Positions 16,968-27,500 of a stretch of DNA of 64,000 nucleotides are shown here, piece after piece. The DNA comes from an uncultured Candidatus Poseidoniales archaeon (lineage in GTDB: Archaea > Thermoplasmatota > Poseidoniia > Poseidoniales > Poseidoniaceae). Position 1 is the stretch's first letter. Every line of letters begins with the position of its first letter. The DNA lies in the NCBI GenBank assembly GCA_902605365.1, contig CACLCM010000004.1, positions 1-64,000 of the forward strand, in the 5' to 3' direction. A model generated the notes under the pieces. The model was not told the origin of the DNA. It saw nothing but the letters and a program-made list of their open reading frames with translations, and made no database searches. The position numbers were made by a program, and so were the translations under genes.

Positions 16968-18773
16968 ATGTCTAATATTGACGCCGAACGGGTGTACTGC
17001 CCCAAGCGGAGAGGGAAGTACCTAGAAGAAATCCTAGACGAGATTGCTGAGAGATTCAAAAAAGATCCAAAAATCACTCTGAAAAATGCCCTTAACAATA
17101 ATGGAGAATTCGACATAGATTTGTTTAGCAAAATATTTGTGTGTTTAAGACAGATGACAAAGAAAAGTGTGAAAGAAGAATGCAAGGTATGGGATCACAA
17201 AAGAGATAGACATCAACTCAAAGATTGGGATAATTACAAATCAGGTTCATTGCCAAACTTTCTTAGAAATTTGTACATAGAAATAGAAAAGTTGAGGAAC
17301 CCTCGTGGGAAATTCAAGAAATGCTCAACTTGTAATGAAGAGAATAAAGAAATGAAGATTATCGAAGAAACTCAAAAGGTCATGGATATTTGCCTAGAAT
17401 GTTGTGAGGAAGAAAGGATATCTGGAGAAGATTTAGCGCGATATGAGAGAACTGCAAAGGTAATTGATGACGAAGAACGCTTCCCAGAGAAAACTGGGAT
17501 TTTAGAAATCTTGGATATGGAAAATGCGCCAGCGTGGATCAAACTAATCGTCGTAACAGACTTCATGCGAAGGAGAAACATGAACGCTTTTGGGAGAGAA
17601 TTGTTTGCCAAAGAACAATCTTGTGTAAAAGTGGACATTGGTAGTGCAATTGAGAAAGCAAACCATTACTTCAACAACCTAACAAACGAAAAAGAGCATT
17701 ATAGCAAAGATGATTTCTATAATGAGAAAATAGCAAAAACCGCATATCAAACTCAGAAAATGCTTTGCGATTCGAGATGGAAAAAAGAGCCATATCAAGT
17801 CATTCATGACGCAATGCAAGTTGCTGAAGCAACTACAAAAATAGAAAATGATGTTAGGTCCACAGTGATGTATGCCTGGGCAAATTATGTTATATGTAGA
17901 GCTTATGTATGTATTGGTGATGAAAGGAAAAGGAAAATGTTTTATTATAATGTAGAGGGCATATGTAAGATTGAGAAAACATACGAATCAGGATTGGATG
18001 AATATTTTAAAAATTTCCACCTTATTGATGGAAATGATACTGATGACGATATGAAAGTGGAAATACAAAACGAAAAACTTTGGAAACTCAATGAGAGTCA
18101 CAAAAAAATGTTTGAAAAGAAAGATGAGGAATATGTAATGCACCACAAACACGAGAAAATCAGTGGAGTTAAGTCTGAACCTTGGCTGATAAATAGCCAA
18201 GAAGTGTACAAATTGATTCTAGGAAAAGACGATGCTGACAAACTCATAAAGAAATCTGATCAAGGTAGACCGGTTGAACTTTTCAAAACACGCCGTGAAA
18301 TCAAATCGAGTGATTATGACAAATCAGGATTATTCAAAGTTTTGTTGGATTTAAACTTCAATCTTATGCGCTCTACTTTAGAACATTTAAGTCAAGTAAA
18401 ATCAATGATTCGTTTGCCAACCAAACGATTAGTTATTCGAGATTGTTTGCTTATGTTCTCCAAACAAGTGAATAAAAATACAGATGATAGAGAAAATGAA
18501 CTTATTAAAAAATACTTGAAGGATATCGGATCGCTAATTAACGAAAAGATGGATATCGGATATTTTTTGTCAAATCATCGTGCAGATTACGTACGAATTA
18601 GTGAAAGTTTGGGTAAGATTCGTTCTCCGGATAATGCGAGTGTTTTCGATGGGAAATGGGTTGCTGGGCAAATCAATCAATTAATGGCAAAAGAAATAAT
18701 GAGCGATGAGGCGGTTAAGCTCCACTTCCCTCAAGGGAAAAGAAGGTTGGCAAGCCAGCCAGGTTACAATTGA
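16968..18773 (+). CDS. Large Lys-rich unknown protein with a four-Cys zinc knuckle
   Basis: 601 residues, highly charged (Lys, Glu, Asp) and almost entirely helical by appearance. Residues ~116-143 carry CSTC and CLECC, a plausible zinc ribbon; several more Cys are scattered. No P-loop, nuclease triad, recombinase or methylase motif is evident, and no membrane span. The codon third positions are clearly AT-richer than in neighbouring genes, and the gene sits inside the 84-bp direct repeats, both consistent with recent transfer. Its TATA box predicts a leaderless mRNA. It is the main cargo of the module; a DNA- or RNA-binding or defence role is possible but unsupported by any motif beyond the zinc knuckle. 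Confidence 0.75.
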   Translation: MSNIDAERVYCPKRRGKYLEEILDEIAERFKKDPKITLKNALNNNGEFDIDLFSKIFVCLRQMTKKSVKEECKVWDHKRDRHQLKDWDNYKSGSLPNFLRNLYIEIEKLRNPRGKFKKCSTCNEENKEMKIIEETQKVMDICLECCEEERISGEDLARYERTAKVIDDEERFPEKTGILEILDMENAPAWIKLIVVTDFMRRRNMNAFGRELFAKEQSCVKVDIGSAIEKANHYFNNLTNEKEHYSKDDFYNEKIAKTAYQTQKMLCDSRWKKEPYQVIHDAMQVAEATTKIENDVRSTVMYAWANYVICRAYVCIGDERKRKMFYYNVEGICKIEKTYESGLDEYFKNFHLIDGNDTDDDMKVEIQNEKLWKLNESHKKMFEKKDEEYVMHHKHEKISGVKSEPWLINSQEVYKLILGKDDADKLIKKSDQGRPVELFKTRREIKSSDYDKSGLFKVLLDLNFNLMRSTLEHLSQVKSMIRLPTKRLVIRDCLLMFSKQVNKNTDDRENELIKKYLKDIGSLINEKMDIGYFLSNHRADYVRISESLGKIRSPDNASVFDGKWVAGQINQLMAKEIMSDEAVKLHFPQGKRRLASQPGYN

Positions 18774-18809
18774 TTACCGGTTTGTCAAAATTACGCTATT
18801 GTAGAGTAG

Positions 18810-18893
18810 TGAGGCGAACACAGGGCCGAAGCCCTGTGTCCGCCAGAATCCCTCACATCTCAGTGAGGTGTTACGAACTCAAAGTCCGAAGTG
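18810..18893 (-). repeat. 84-bp direct repeat, copy 2 (right boundary of the module)
   Basis: Identical to 15745-15828 over all 84 bases. The long hairpin is at 18813-18844 (UUCG-capped on the minus strand) and the small one at 18851-18868. The outer end of the repeat (18879-18893) is the coding end of the 115-residue minus-strand gene (His-Phe-Gly-Leu-stop). In this copy the hairpins lie 10-66 bases downstream of that stop, where a transcription terminator or 3' stabilising structure would be. Confidence 0.8.
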
Positions 18894-19226
18894 CTCACGT
18901 GCCACGGCTCTGAAATGAGACATGTGCGCACGGTGCCTAGCAACAAAGTGGTGTGGTATGACACGGTCCCATGTTCCAGTAGTCTCGTTCCAGACCTTGT
19001 CCCATGTAAGCGTGGACAGTTCAGCCAGCAAACGCTCGTTGACCAGTTCTATCTTCTCTGGTGTCTCACAGCAAGGCTTGCGTGGACGTGAAAGAACCAT
19101 CATAGCCGGTTTACGACTGGTTGCAACTCTACTCCTTTGTTTCTTACCTTCGTTCTTAGGATGGGTCTTGACGACGCCTCCCGTTACACGGTCTTTGCCG
19201 TTGTGTGCTCTCTTGTGGTGCTTCAT
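18879..19226 (-). CDS. Small basic unknown protein ending in the 84-bp repeat
   Basis: 115 residues, very rich in Arg, Lys and His, with two Trp in a T-W-D-x-V/R context (TWDKVW and TWDRVI) and a helical C-terminus ending HFGL. No family recognised; a nucleic-acid-binding role would suit the charge. The last five codons including the stop lie in repeat copy 2, and the frame is continuous across the boundary. A plus-strand frame opposite it (18922-19236) is weaker in composition. I am only moderately sure that this is a real gene. If it is, it is the likely original host of the repeat. Confidence 0.5.
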   Translation of the reverse strand: MKHHKRAHNGKDRVTGGVVKTHPKNEGKKQRSRVATSRKPAMMVLSRPRKPCCETPEKIELVNERLLAELSTLTWDKVWNETTGTWDRVIPHHFVARHRAHMSHFRAVAREHFGL

Positions 19227-19488
19227 AATTTTCTAACTCTCCCTTTACTCCAATAGCTTCGGCGGATTTTCGAGCCCGTAGGCCATCCGCTTGCCAAAAT
19301 GGTGATCAGAGGTTAGAGTGCTTGCGCCACATACTACTACTCGACGGCGTGTTACTTAAACCGAACGATGGGTATACCCTTTACTGCGTATCATTTTGTG
19401 ATAAATTTAGAACGATTTTGCAAAAATCATTCAACCGGCACTATCATGAATGGGTTACCTTTCATGATTGGAGAGAGGAGCGCAGGTT
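19227..19488. other. Intergenic region with hairpin before the first MscS gene
   Basis: About 260 bases without a gene. GCGGAT (19262-19267) pairs with ATCCGC (19285-19290) around an 17-base loop. On the minus strand GGTTTAAGTAAC at 19350-19361 is TATA-like and points towards the 115-residue gene, which would then have a ~100-base leader. Nearer the MscS gene, two copies of a TCATGA core occur (19444-19449 and 19462-19467). No tRNA or known RNA fold could be completed. Confidence 0.3.
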
Positions 19489-20790
19489 GTGTCACAGATA
19501 GACGACGCCATAGACCAGTTGAATGGGCTCGATTCTTGGGCTCAGTGGGGTGTTGGCCTAGTTGCTACTTTGCTTACCCTATCCATCGTTCGTCTGTTGA
19601 TGAAAAAGGTAGTTCTCGACATAGTAAAGAAGACTGCGTTTGATTGGGATGACAAATTATACTCACCCGTGACCAAGAGAATCTACATTTTCATCTTGTT
19701 CGCAGGTGTCAATCTAACCATGAATTGGGTAATGGAAGGCGATTCTTTAGTAGACTCCTTCAACCCGTTTTTCCAGGCCACATACATTTTACTTTCAACA
19801 TCTCTAACCAGTGTTGTCCTTAGAACGTTGATTCCAGTAGTAATGGATAGATTCTCAGATCCATCCAGTGTTACAGTATCTGGCAGCAACTCCCTAATCA
19901 TCTTCATATTCCGTGCAGCGGTTTGGTTTGGAGGATTGTACCTTGCACTGTCAGAACTCGGAATTGAATTGTTTGGAGTTCTAGCATCGTTAGCTGTATT
20001 CTCTCTAATTATTGGATTAGCAATGCAGCAGACACTGGGTAACATCGTTAACTCGTTCATGCTTGCTCTTGACCAGCCTTTCGAAGTTGGAGACAGAATC
20101 GAAGTTGAAGGCAAGATTGGTTCAGTAGTATCGGTTGGAATCCTTTCAACAAAAATCCTCACTCACGAAGAAAACCTAGTTGTAATTCCTAACAACAGTT
20201 TAGTCAATTCAACTGTAATCAACCATGCCCGTGGTGGTGGTGATGGAGTCGGACGCAGAATCTCCTTAGTCCAAGATATTGGTGTAGGCTATGGAGAAGA
20301 TATCGCTCACGTAAAGTACACTGTGCTAAAATTGATGAGAGAATGTCCGTATGTAATTTCCAAACCAGAACCACGTGTACTTCTGATTGAATTAGGTGAA
20401 TACGCTAAAATCTTCAGAATGTATGGATGGGTAGAAGATTATTCAGATGAGTTCGTCGCTAGAGACTGGTTACTCAAGAATGTTGATGAAAAATTCTCTG
20501 CTGAAGGAATTGAAATACCATTCCCAACCGCTGTTGAAATATCTGGTAAGCAGAGTCCAGCATTAAACAAGAACCACAAAACTGCTAGTGTTCGAAAGGC
20601 TAGATTACAGATGGTTAAGGAAGATAAGCAATTGAACAAAGAACGTGCTGCTGCTAAAGAGGAAATTGAAGCGATCCATGAAAAGTTGAACGACCCAGAG
20701 TTGGATAAGAAGACACGAAATCTTCTCGAAGAAGACCTCAGAGAACTCAACAGTCTGTTGAGTATGTTCGAAGCCGGTGGCGATGATTGA
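19489..20790 (+). CDS. MscS-family mechanosensitive channel (paralogue 1)
   Basis: About 433 residues. Four or more hydrophobic spans occupy roughly residues 10-190. The pore-lining helix and beta domain follow: GLAMQQTLGNIVNSFMLALDQPFEVGDRIEV, then VVIPNNSLVNSTVINHARGGG, all hallmark MscS segments. A Lys/Glu-rich coiled-coil tail of ~65 residues follows the alpha-beta C-terminal domain. The channel should open under membrane tension and release osmolytes. GTG 19489 has a GGAGCGCAGG-type ribosome-binding sequence; TTG 19468 is the longer option. It is co-oriented with the Bat-type regulator (overlapping or 10 bp away), the giant surface protein and a second MscS, which suggests one functional cluster. 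Confidence 0.88.
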   Translation: MSQIDDAIDQLNGLDSWAQWGVGLVATLLTLSIVRLLMKKVVLDIVKKTAFDWDDKLYSPVTKRIYIFILFAGVNLTMNWVMEGDSLVDSFNPFFQATYILLSTSLTSVVLRTLIPVVMDRFSDPSSVTVSGSNSLIIFIFRAAVWFGGLYLALSELGIELFGVLASLAVFSLIIGLAMQQTLGNIVNSFMLALDQPFEVGDRIEVEGKIGSVVSVGILSTKILTHEENLVVIPNNSLVNSTVINHARGGGDGVGRRISLVQDIGVGYGEDIAHVKYTVLKLMRECPYVISKPEPRVLLIELGEYAKIFRMYGWVEDYSDEFVARDWLLKNVDEKFSAEGIEIPFPTAVEISGKQSPALNKNHKTASVRKARLQMVKEDKQLNKERAAAKEEIEAIHEKLNDPELDKKTRNLLEEDLRELNSLLSMFEAGGDD

Positions 20791-20800
20791 AGGCGATAAT

Positions 20801-21454
20801 ATGTCCAATCGTTTAGCTGAACTCAATTTGCGATACATGCAAGTTGATTTTTCTTTAGAAGCCGGAAGCAACCTACCTGGTTCTAAAATTCCTGATTCTT
20901 TCCCGATGTTGGAATTTATCACCATGCATGAAAGAACTGAACATGGCCTCATTTGCTACCTTAGACTGGAGTTCAATAATAAAGATAAACTCAAGGGAAA
21001 TTACGGTGCAATCAAGATATTGGAAGTAATTTCACAAACTCCACATTCAGCATTGGTCAAGGCATTGGCAAGTGGCCCAGTTGCTATGATTTTTAGTAGA
21101 CATGAAGATGCGTGGTGGATAAGCCCCACATATGTAAACGGAAATGGAATGATGATGACAATACGAGGCACTACAGATGGATTGCGAAGAATTCGTACTG
21201 AATTATCGGCATTGATTGGCAATGGCTTTTCGGTTAAACTGGGTTCTGAATCTCTTCGAAGTCCGGAGTTCATTGACCTGCTTCCCCAAAAACAACGATT
21301 GGTTCTAGACAAAGCGATTGAAATGGGATATTATAGTCGACCACGTGGATGTACTCAAAGAGATATTGCTGAGGCTATGAACATCAAACAGGCAACTGTC
21401 AGCGAACATCTACAATCTGCTGAATCCAAGATTATCCATTCAATCGGAAAATAA
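20801..21454 (+). CDS. Bat-type HTH transcriptional regulator
   Basis: About 217 residues. The C-terminal ~55 residues are an HTH_10 (Bat/bacterio-opsin activator) domain: LPQKQRLVLDKAIEMGYYSR, then CTQRDIAEAMNIKQATVSEHLQSAESKII. The N-terminal ~160 residues are a variable sensing or regulatory domain of unknown ligand, as usual in this archaeal family. ATG 20801 begins 10 bp after the MscS stop; the GTG at 20777 and ATG at 20783 overlap it. It lies between an MscS channel and the giant surface protein on the same strand, so it is the obvious candidate regulator of this cluster, but no binding site is identified. Confidence 0.85.
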   Translation: MSNRLAELNLRYMQVDFSLEAGSNLPGSKIPDSFPMLEFITMHERTEHGLICYLRLEFNNKDKLKGNYGAIKILEVISQTPHSALVKALASGPVAMIFSRHEDAWWISPTYVNGNGMMMTIRGTTDGLRRIRTELSALIGNGFSVKLGSESLRSPEFIDLLPQKQRLVLDKAIEMGYYSRPRGCTQRDIAEAMNIKQATVSEHLQSAESKIIHSIGK

Positions 21455-21513
21455 TCGGATTGCCCTATCATGAATGGTGCCAAACCTATGCCTTGCGCAC
21501 GCACACGCGAGGC

Positions 21514-24500
21514 ATGCGCCCAGTTTCACTACGCACATCTGCCCTAATGCTAACGCTAATCATGGTCTTAATGCCCATGACTCCGTTTGCTGACCAGAAC
21601 TTCAAATCAAGCGACTACGCCTCTGAAGGAACTGGTGAAGAACTCAATGAACAAATAATCTTGAGTGCAGGCAACACTGGAAACGCCGATTCTCTGGCGT
21701 TCGGTTTGCAATCCGGATGTGCTATCGGTGCATCTGGCAACATCAAGTGCTGGGGTGACGGTAGTGAAGGTCAACTCGGCCTGGGTAATACTCAGAACAT
21801 TGGAGACAGTATTGATGAAACTGGCACTGATCTCCCGTTCGTAAGCCTAGGAACTAATGCATCAATAGACAAGATTGTCATGGGCGAAGACCATTCTTGT
21901 GCACTATTCACAAACGGTTCAGTCAAGTGTTGGGGAGAGTCCTCAGTCCTTGGTTTGGGCTACTCATCAAGCAATGGTGGATTCGGTGACGGATACCTTG
22001 AGACCGGTGACACATTGCCATTCATGCAATTCCCAACTGGCCGAACAGCAACTATGCTAGAAGCTGGAAAGAGCCACACCTGTGCTGTTATGGACAACAA
22101 CGACCTAATCTGCTGGGGAGACAACAGCAAGGGACAACTTGGCCTAGGTGACACAGATAAGAGAGGAGATGCAACTGGCGAAATCGGAAGCAACTTCGCA
22201 GTCACAAGCGTGCCTACTGGCCGCACTATCGATAGTATGGCACTGGGCTGGGACCACACCTGTGTTGTCTGGGACAACTACAGTGTATCTTGCTGGGGAG
22301 GCAACGACAACGGACAACTCGGATTGGATTCAACTACCGACATCGGCGACGGTGCAGCAGAGATGGGAGACAACCTAGATTTCCTAGGCCTTCCAGGAGC
22401 CGCTAGCGCTATCACTGCAGGTGATGGATTCACTTGTGCAATCATTGATGACAGTGGAAATGACAGAGCATTCTGTTGGGGATTGAATGATTACGGACAA
22501 CTTGGAATTGAATCTACGACTGATGTCGGAGATGGCTCTGGAGGTTCTATGTCATCTATCAGTAATGCTGATTTGACTTATGAAGTTCTATCAATCGATG
22601 CTGGTGAAGACCATGTTTGTGCTATCGTTCAATTCGGTTCTTACAAACCAGTTCAATGCTGGGGTAATGGAGCAGATGGAAGGCTAGGATATGGTAGCCA
22701 AGATAACCGAGGAACTGGCCCTGGTTCTACAAATGGAATGGGCAGTAACCTGCCTTATGTTCGATTAACTTCTTCTAACACTCATTATGCATATAATGTG
22801 AATGATGTCGAAGTTGGCGCTGGAACAACCTGTGTGAGAGTAGCAAACGGATGGAATGACGTAATTTGTTGGGGAGACAACGGAATTGGACAACTAGGAT
22901 ACGGAGATACAGAAGACCGTGGAGATGGCCAAACCGATCTACCATTCACTACAGAATTAAATTTACAATTGGATGAAGAAGTCAAGGAGAATTCATGTAA
23001 CATTCTAGGAGTTCCAGAACAAAGAGATGAACTTGACAAGAGGCTCGATTCAGATTCAAGCGACACTGGCGACTTGATTTCGATGGTCGAAATCCCAACT
23101 ACTGGATGCCCTGCAATCGCATACTATGACTCTGGCAGTGGCAACCTCAAATTCGCTGCTTACGATAACGGAATGTGGTCTGTTGAAACACTTGGCAGTG
23201 ATTCAGGAGTAATCGATGTTGACATCGTAATAGATGCTGATGGTAACCCTCACATTGTTCATATGACTTCAAGTGGCACAGACAGAGTTTCCTACACCAC
23301 TAAAGTTAACGGAATTTGGACCGAAGATACCTTGACTGGCATGGATGGAACTGAAGAATTGTCATTATCTATTGATTCAAATGGAGACTTGAGACTTCTA
23401 ACTGTCACAACCACTGAAGTTGTTGAATCCACATGTTCTAGCAGTTGTTCCAGCATTTCAAACTGGGCAAACAGCAACACTTTAGTTGCCACAGCGAGCA
23501 TTGTTGACTCACATGGAGGCGATTCGGTTCACATCACATCCTCTGGACTGCATTACTCGGATTCCCTAGGAACTCCTGCTCTTGTTTCTACAGATGTTTC
23601 ATCTGCTTACATGGCTGCTAGCATAGATGTTGCACCAGATGGAACAATTGCCGTTGCTCACACGAATGATGTCTACCAAACATACTATTCTTCATGTTCA
23701 AGCGCTTGTACTACTGCATCTTCATGGAGTACTGAACTTGTTTCCAATGACACTTCTAGCCAAGTAGTATTGCAATTTGATGGCGATGGAACGCCTTGGA
23801 TTCTGCTTACCCACAACACAACTGGTGCAACCTTGTTCAGTTTGAACGATGGAGCATGGGATGGCCAAGCAATAACTGCATGGCCAGGTGCTGCTGATTC
23901 CTTTGGCATGATGATTAACTCTGCAGGATATGTATTCACATCTCTTCACTTGGTTAGCGCCGGTGAATTATGGGCAGTAACTAACCCTACAGTTGCAGGC
24001 GCTGGTTTGTATGTAGATGCTGATGGAGATGGTTGGACTGGAATGCAAGAAATTTCTTGTGGAACAGACCGCATGGCTTCTTCATCCACTCCAGGTGATT
24101 TCGATGAAGATGGCCGCTGTGACAGTATGGATACTGTCAACAATTTACCTGCAGTAGGGGACTCAAGTGTTCTTACTCAAGGAGCAGACTTCGCATGTGC
24201 AATTCTTGCCAATGGAGGAATCGAATGTTGGGGTACTAATGCATATGGTCAACTCGGAGGATCTGCTTCTGGAGCATCATGGCCAACTGGCTTTGAAGCA
24301 GTGGACATAGATGCTGGAGAAAACCACGCTTGTGCACTTTCATCCGCTGGAGAGATTATGTGTTGGGGTAGAAACAACGCGGGACAGATTGGCACAGGAG
24401 CAACTTCAGCTCAAGAAAGCCCTACTGTCCTCACACTACCTAATAATCACCAAGCTGCTGACTTAGCAGTAGGTGCAAACCACAATTGTGTAACAACAAC

Positions 24501-27500
24501 AACCAGCCAAATTTACTGCTGGGGAGACGGTGGAGATTCACAAACTGGAGAGTATTACGTCACAGATCCTTCTGCAGGATACGATGATGACTTTGAAGCA
24601 GCAACAATTGGTTCTGATTGGACATTAGAAGGTTCAGTTGGACAATTTGGTACTCAATGGGCACTAGACACTACCGATGCATCTTCCGGCACTAACTCAT
24701 TCAAATCAAGCGGCCATGCCTCTTCTTCCGACATAGGGTTTTCAATAACTCGAATGTTTACAAGTGGAGCTGTTTCTTTTGATTACAAAACAGATACATG
24801 TCCTAGCCTAAGCGGTTGTAGTGACCGATTGTCATTCTCTATCGATGGAGTTGAAATCAATTCCTCAAAGGGACAAATGAGCAATTGGGTAACATTCAAC
24901 AGCAGCATTACCGCAGGAATGCACACACTTAGGTGGTCTTTCATCAAAGATGGGTCCTCTTCAAATGATGCAATGGGTGACTATGTCGCAGTAGATAATA
25001 TACAAATTCGAACAGGATTTAGAATCGAAAGTGGAGGAGTCGTTGACTCTCCTGAAATTATGAACCTAGATGCTGGCGGTCTAACCGATTCAATTGTTGC
25101 AGGAGAAAGGCATACTTGCGTAACTAACCACTTAGACGAAGTTTGGTGTATGGGTTACAACGGAGGAAGTAGCAAAATGGTTCTAGGAAATTCAAGTACC
25201 ACTGCTACCAACTCTTCATCACTTGTTAAAGTCGATATTGGCTTTGGAACCGATTCAGTACGCTCCATAACTGCAGGTTATGACACCTCTTGTGCTATCT
25301 TGGACAACAGCACACAAGCAGTATGTTGGGGACAAAGAAGCGACTGGAGTGATTCCGGTGCAACAACTAGATCTGGAGAATTACTTCTAGGTTCATCCAG
25401 TCCATCCAACAGTGGAACTGTGGTTGACTTAGGCACAGCAGGCGACCGAATTTATTCAATCACAATGGGTGAATCTCATGCATGTGCTATTGTTGAGAAC
25501 ACTATCGAATGCTGGGGTGTAGAAGAGTCTGGTTCATTTGGACAAGGCTCTAGCACGACTGCAGCATACAGTACACCACAGACAATTTCTGTACCTTCTG
25601 GATTGACTGCAAAGCAGATTGTAATCGAGCATTCGATCGATTCAACATGTGGTGTCTTTGAAGACTCCGCTGGTGCTTCATCTGTAATTTGCTGGGGTGA
25701 CGAAACTGCAGTAGGATATTCTGCTTCTAGTCCAGTTACTACACTTGCAGATTCACCAGTTGAAGATAGTAATGGCAACGAAATCATGCCTTCAGATGAT
25801 TCACTCTCGCCTTATGATATCGTAGACTTGCAATCTGGTTCCTCCCACACATGCGCATTATCTCGTCAAGGATTGATTAAGTGCTGGGGAGGAAATCAAC
25901 AGGCGCAATTGAGCATTCCTTTGACTTCAACACACCTTGGAGACGACATCAATGAGATGGGTGCTAATTTGCCATATATCGATTTAGGAGCAAATGTTAC
26001 AGCAACACAACTGAGTGTAGGAAAATATCACAATTGTGTTATTGTGCAATCTAGCGTAGATAGTAGCATGAATGGAAAGGTCATGTGCTGGGGTTACAAT
26101 CAGTACCGACAAACTCTCTACTCAGGTTCCTCTGCCAATCATGAACCTACACCGAAGATAGTCAACGCATTTGGTAACGATGTGAGTAAGATTGCAGCGG
26201 CATCTGAAGTTACTTGTGCATTGAAAACAGATGGAGAAATATATTGTATGGGCCGTAATTCAGAGCGAGCAATTTCTTCGACAAGTTACAGCGCCGGACA
26301 AGGAACTGCGACTGCTCTAGAATACTCAACCTCTGGTAAATTCGTAGATTTGTATGCATCATCTCATAGCAACGGTGCAGTATGTGCAACTTCAGTCACT
26401 GGAGCGATCAAGTGTTGGGGTCAAGGCACATTCGTCTCTCAGACTAACTCAAATCCTGTTGTATTTTATGACTTCAATGGAATCTTAAGTTCAGATTTAT
26501 CTTTTGGAAATGACTTTGCTTGTATGGTTGTAGGCACAACAACTGAACTGCACGAAACTACTTCTCCGCCGACCAATGCAGGAGATATTGTATGCTGGGG
26601 ATATGGAAGTTATGGACAATTAGGAACTGGTTCACAACCAAATATTGGTACCAATAATGACATACTAACTGCAAAACCAATTAATTTCAATGGAACACTA
26701 ATGTCTGATGTCGAATCTGCTACGGACCACTCTTGTGCAATCTCCGATTCAGGAGAAGTGTATTGCTGGGGAAGGGGAACTTATGGCCGCCTTGGTTATG
26801 GAAATACTAACAGCTTAGGTGATAATTCAAACGAATTACCATTCCTAAACGCTGTCGATTTAGAAGGCAGTGCGAAATTACTTGCTTTAACAGAGACTTC
26901 GACTTGTGCTGCTATGCTCGACAATGAAGTCTACTGTTGGGGTTCTGGATCTAACGGAAGAACCGGTCAAGAACACACAGTCCACATTGGAGACCAATCT
27001 AACGAGATGGGAGTTAATCTCGCTCCAACCGATTTGCATATGCGTCCTACTGATTATGATTTAGATGGCATCATTGACCACTGGGACACTGATGACGATG
27101 ATGATGGAACCCTCGACGTGGATGATGATTTCAGATTAGACCCATGTGCAGTCCTCGATACTGATGACGATGGAATGCCTGATTCAATTTATGCTGCTTG
27201 TTCAACCAATTTGATTGAAGATTTAGACGATGATAATGACAATTGGAATGATACAGATGAAGAAGCATGTATCTCAAATTCAAAAGATTCTACAAGTGTA
27301 CCTCGGGATCTAGATGGCGACGGTACCTGTGACTATGTCGACACCGATGATGATGGTGATGGTTGGAGTGATGCTGACGAACAGGCTTGTGAGCGCAAGG
27401 AATGGGGAACAAGGAATGCTGCACAGGCATCCACTAGTTACGGTCAAAACTTGCATTATGATTCTGGCACAGGGATTATATTCTTACCAAATGATGCTAA

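Larger units (their letters stand above)
15745..18893. mobile_element. Candidate inserted module bounded by 84-bp direct repeats
   Basis: A perfect 84-bp direct repeat brackets ~3 kb holding three genes I do not recognise (15867-16145, 16126-16653, 16968-18773). The module is visibly more AT-rich than its surroundings, and its largest protein is unusually rich in Lys, Asn and Glu. The right repeat includes the last codons of the gene at 18879-19226. This is the arrangement left by site-specific integration at the 3' end of a gene, with the gene end rebuilt. No integrase or transposase is seen inside, so the module may have been mobilised from elsewhere, or the repeat may be a dispersed RNA element present twice by chance. 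Confidence 0.45.

Noticed and set aside
15745..18893. CRISPR array
   Set aside because: Only two repeat copies 3 kb apart, with genes between them; no regular spacers and no cas genes.
18922..19236. Plus-strand open frame opposite the 115-residue gene
   Set aside because: Composition rich in Ser/Cys/Leu without a plausible start signal, and fully antisense to a better-looking frame.
19262..19290. Possible tRNA or structured RNA near the module
   Set aside because: Only a 6-bp stem with a 17-base loop could be formed; no acceptor, D or anticodon arm could be completed on either strand.
19444..19467. TCATGA core shared upstream of MscS, the giant protein (about 21469) and LysE (about 36273)
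   Set aside because: Only a six-base palindrome, expected often by chance; spacing and orientation relative to the starts are not consistent.
21460..21513. Upstream TTG extension of the giant surface protein
   Set aside because: The extension adds a polar His/Arg-rich leader before a well-formed signal peptide starting at 21514.
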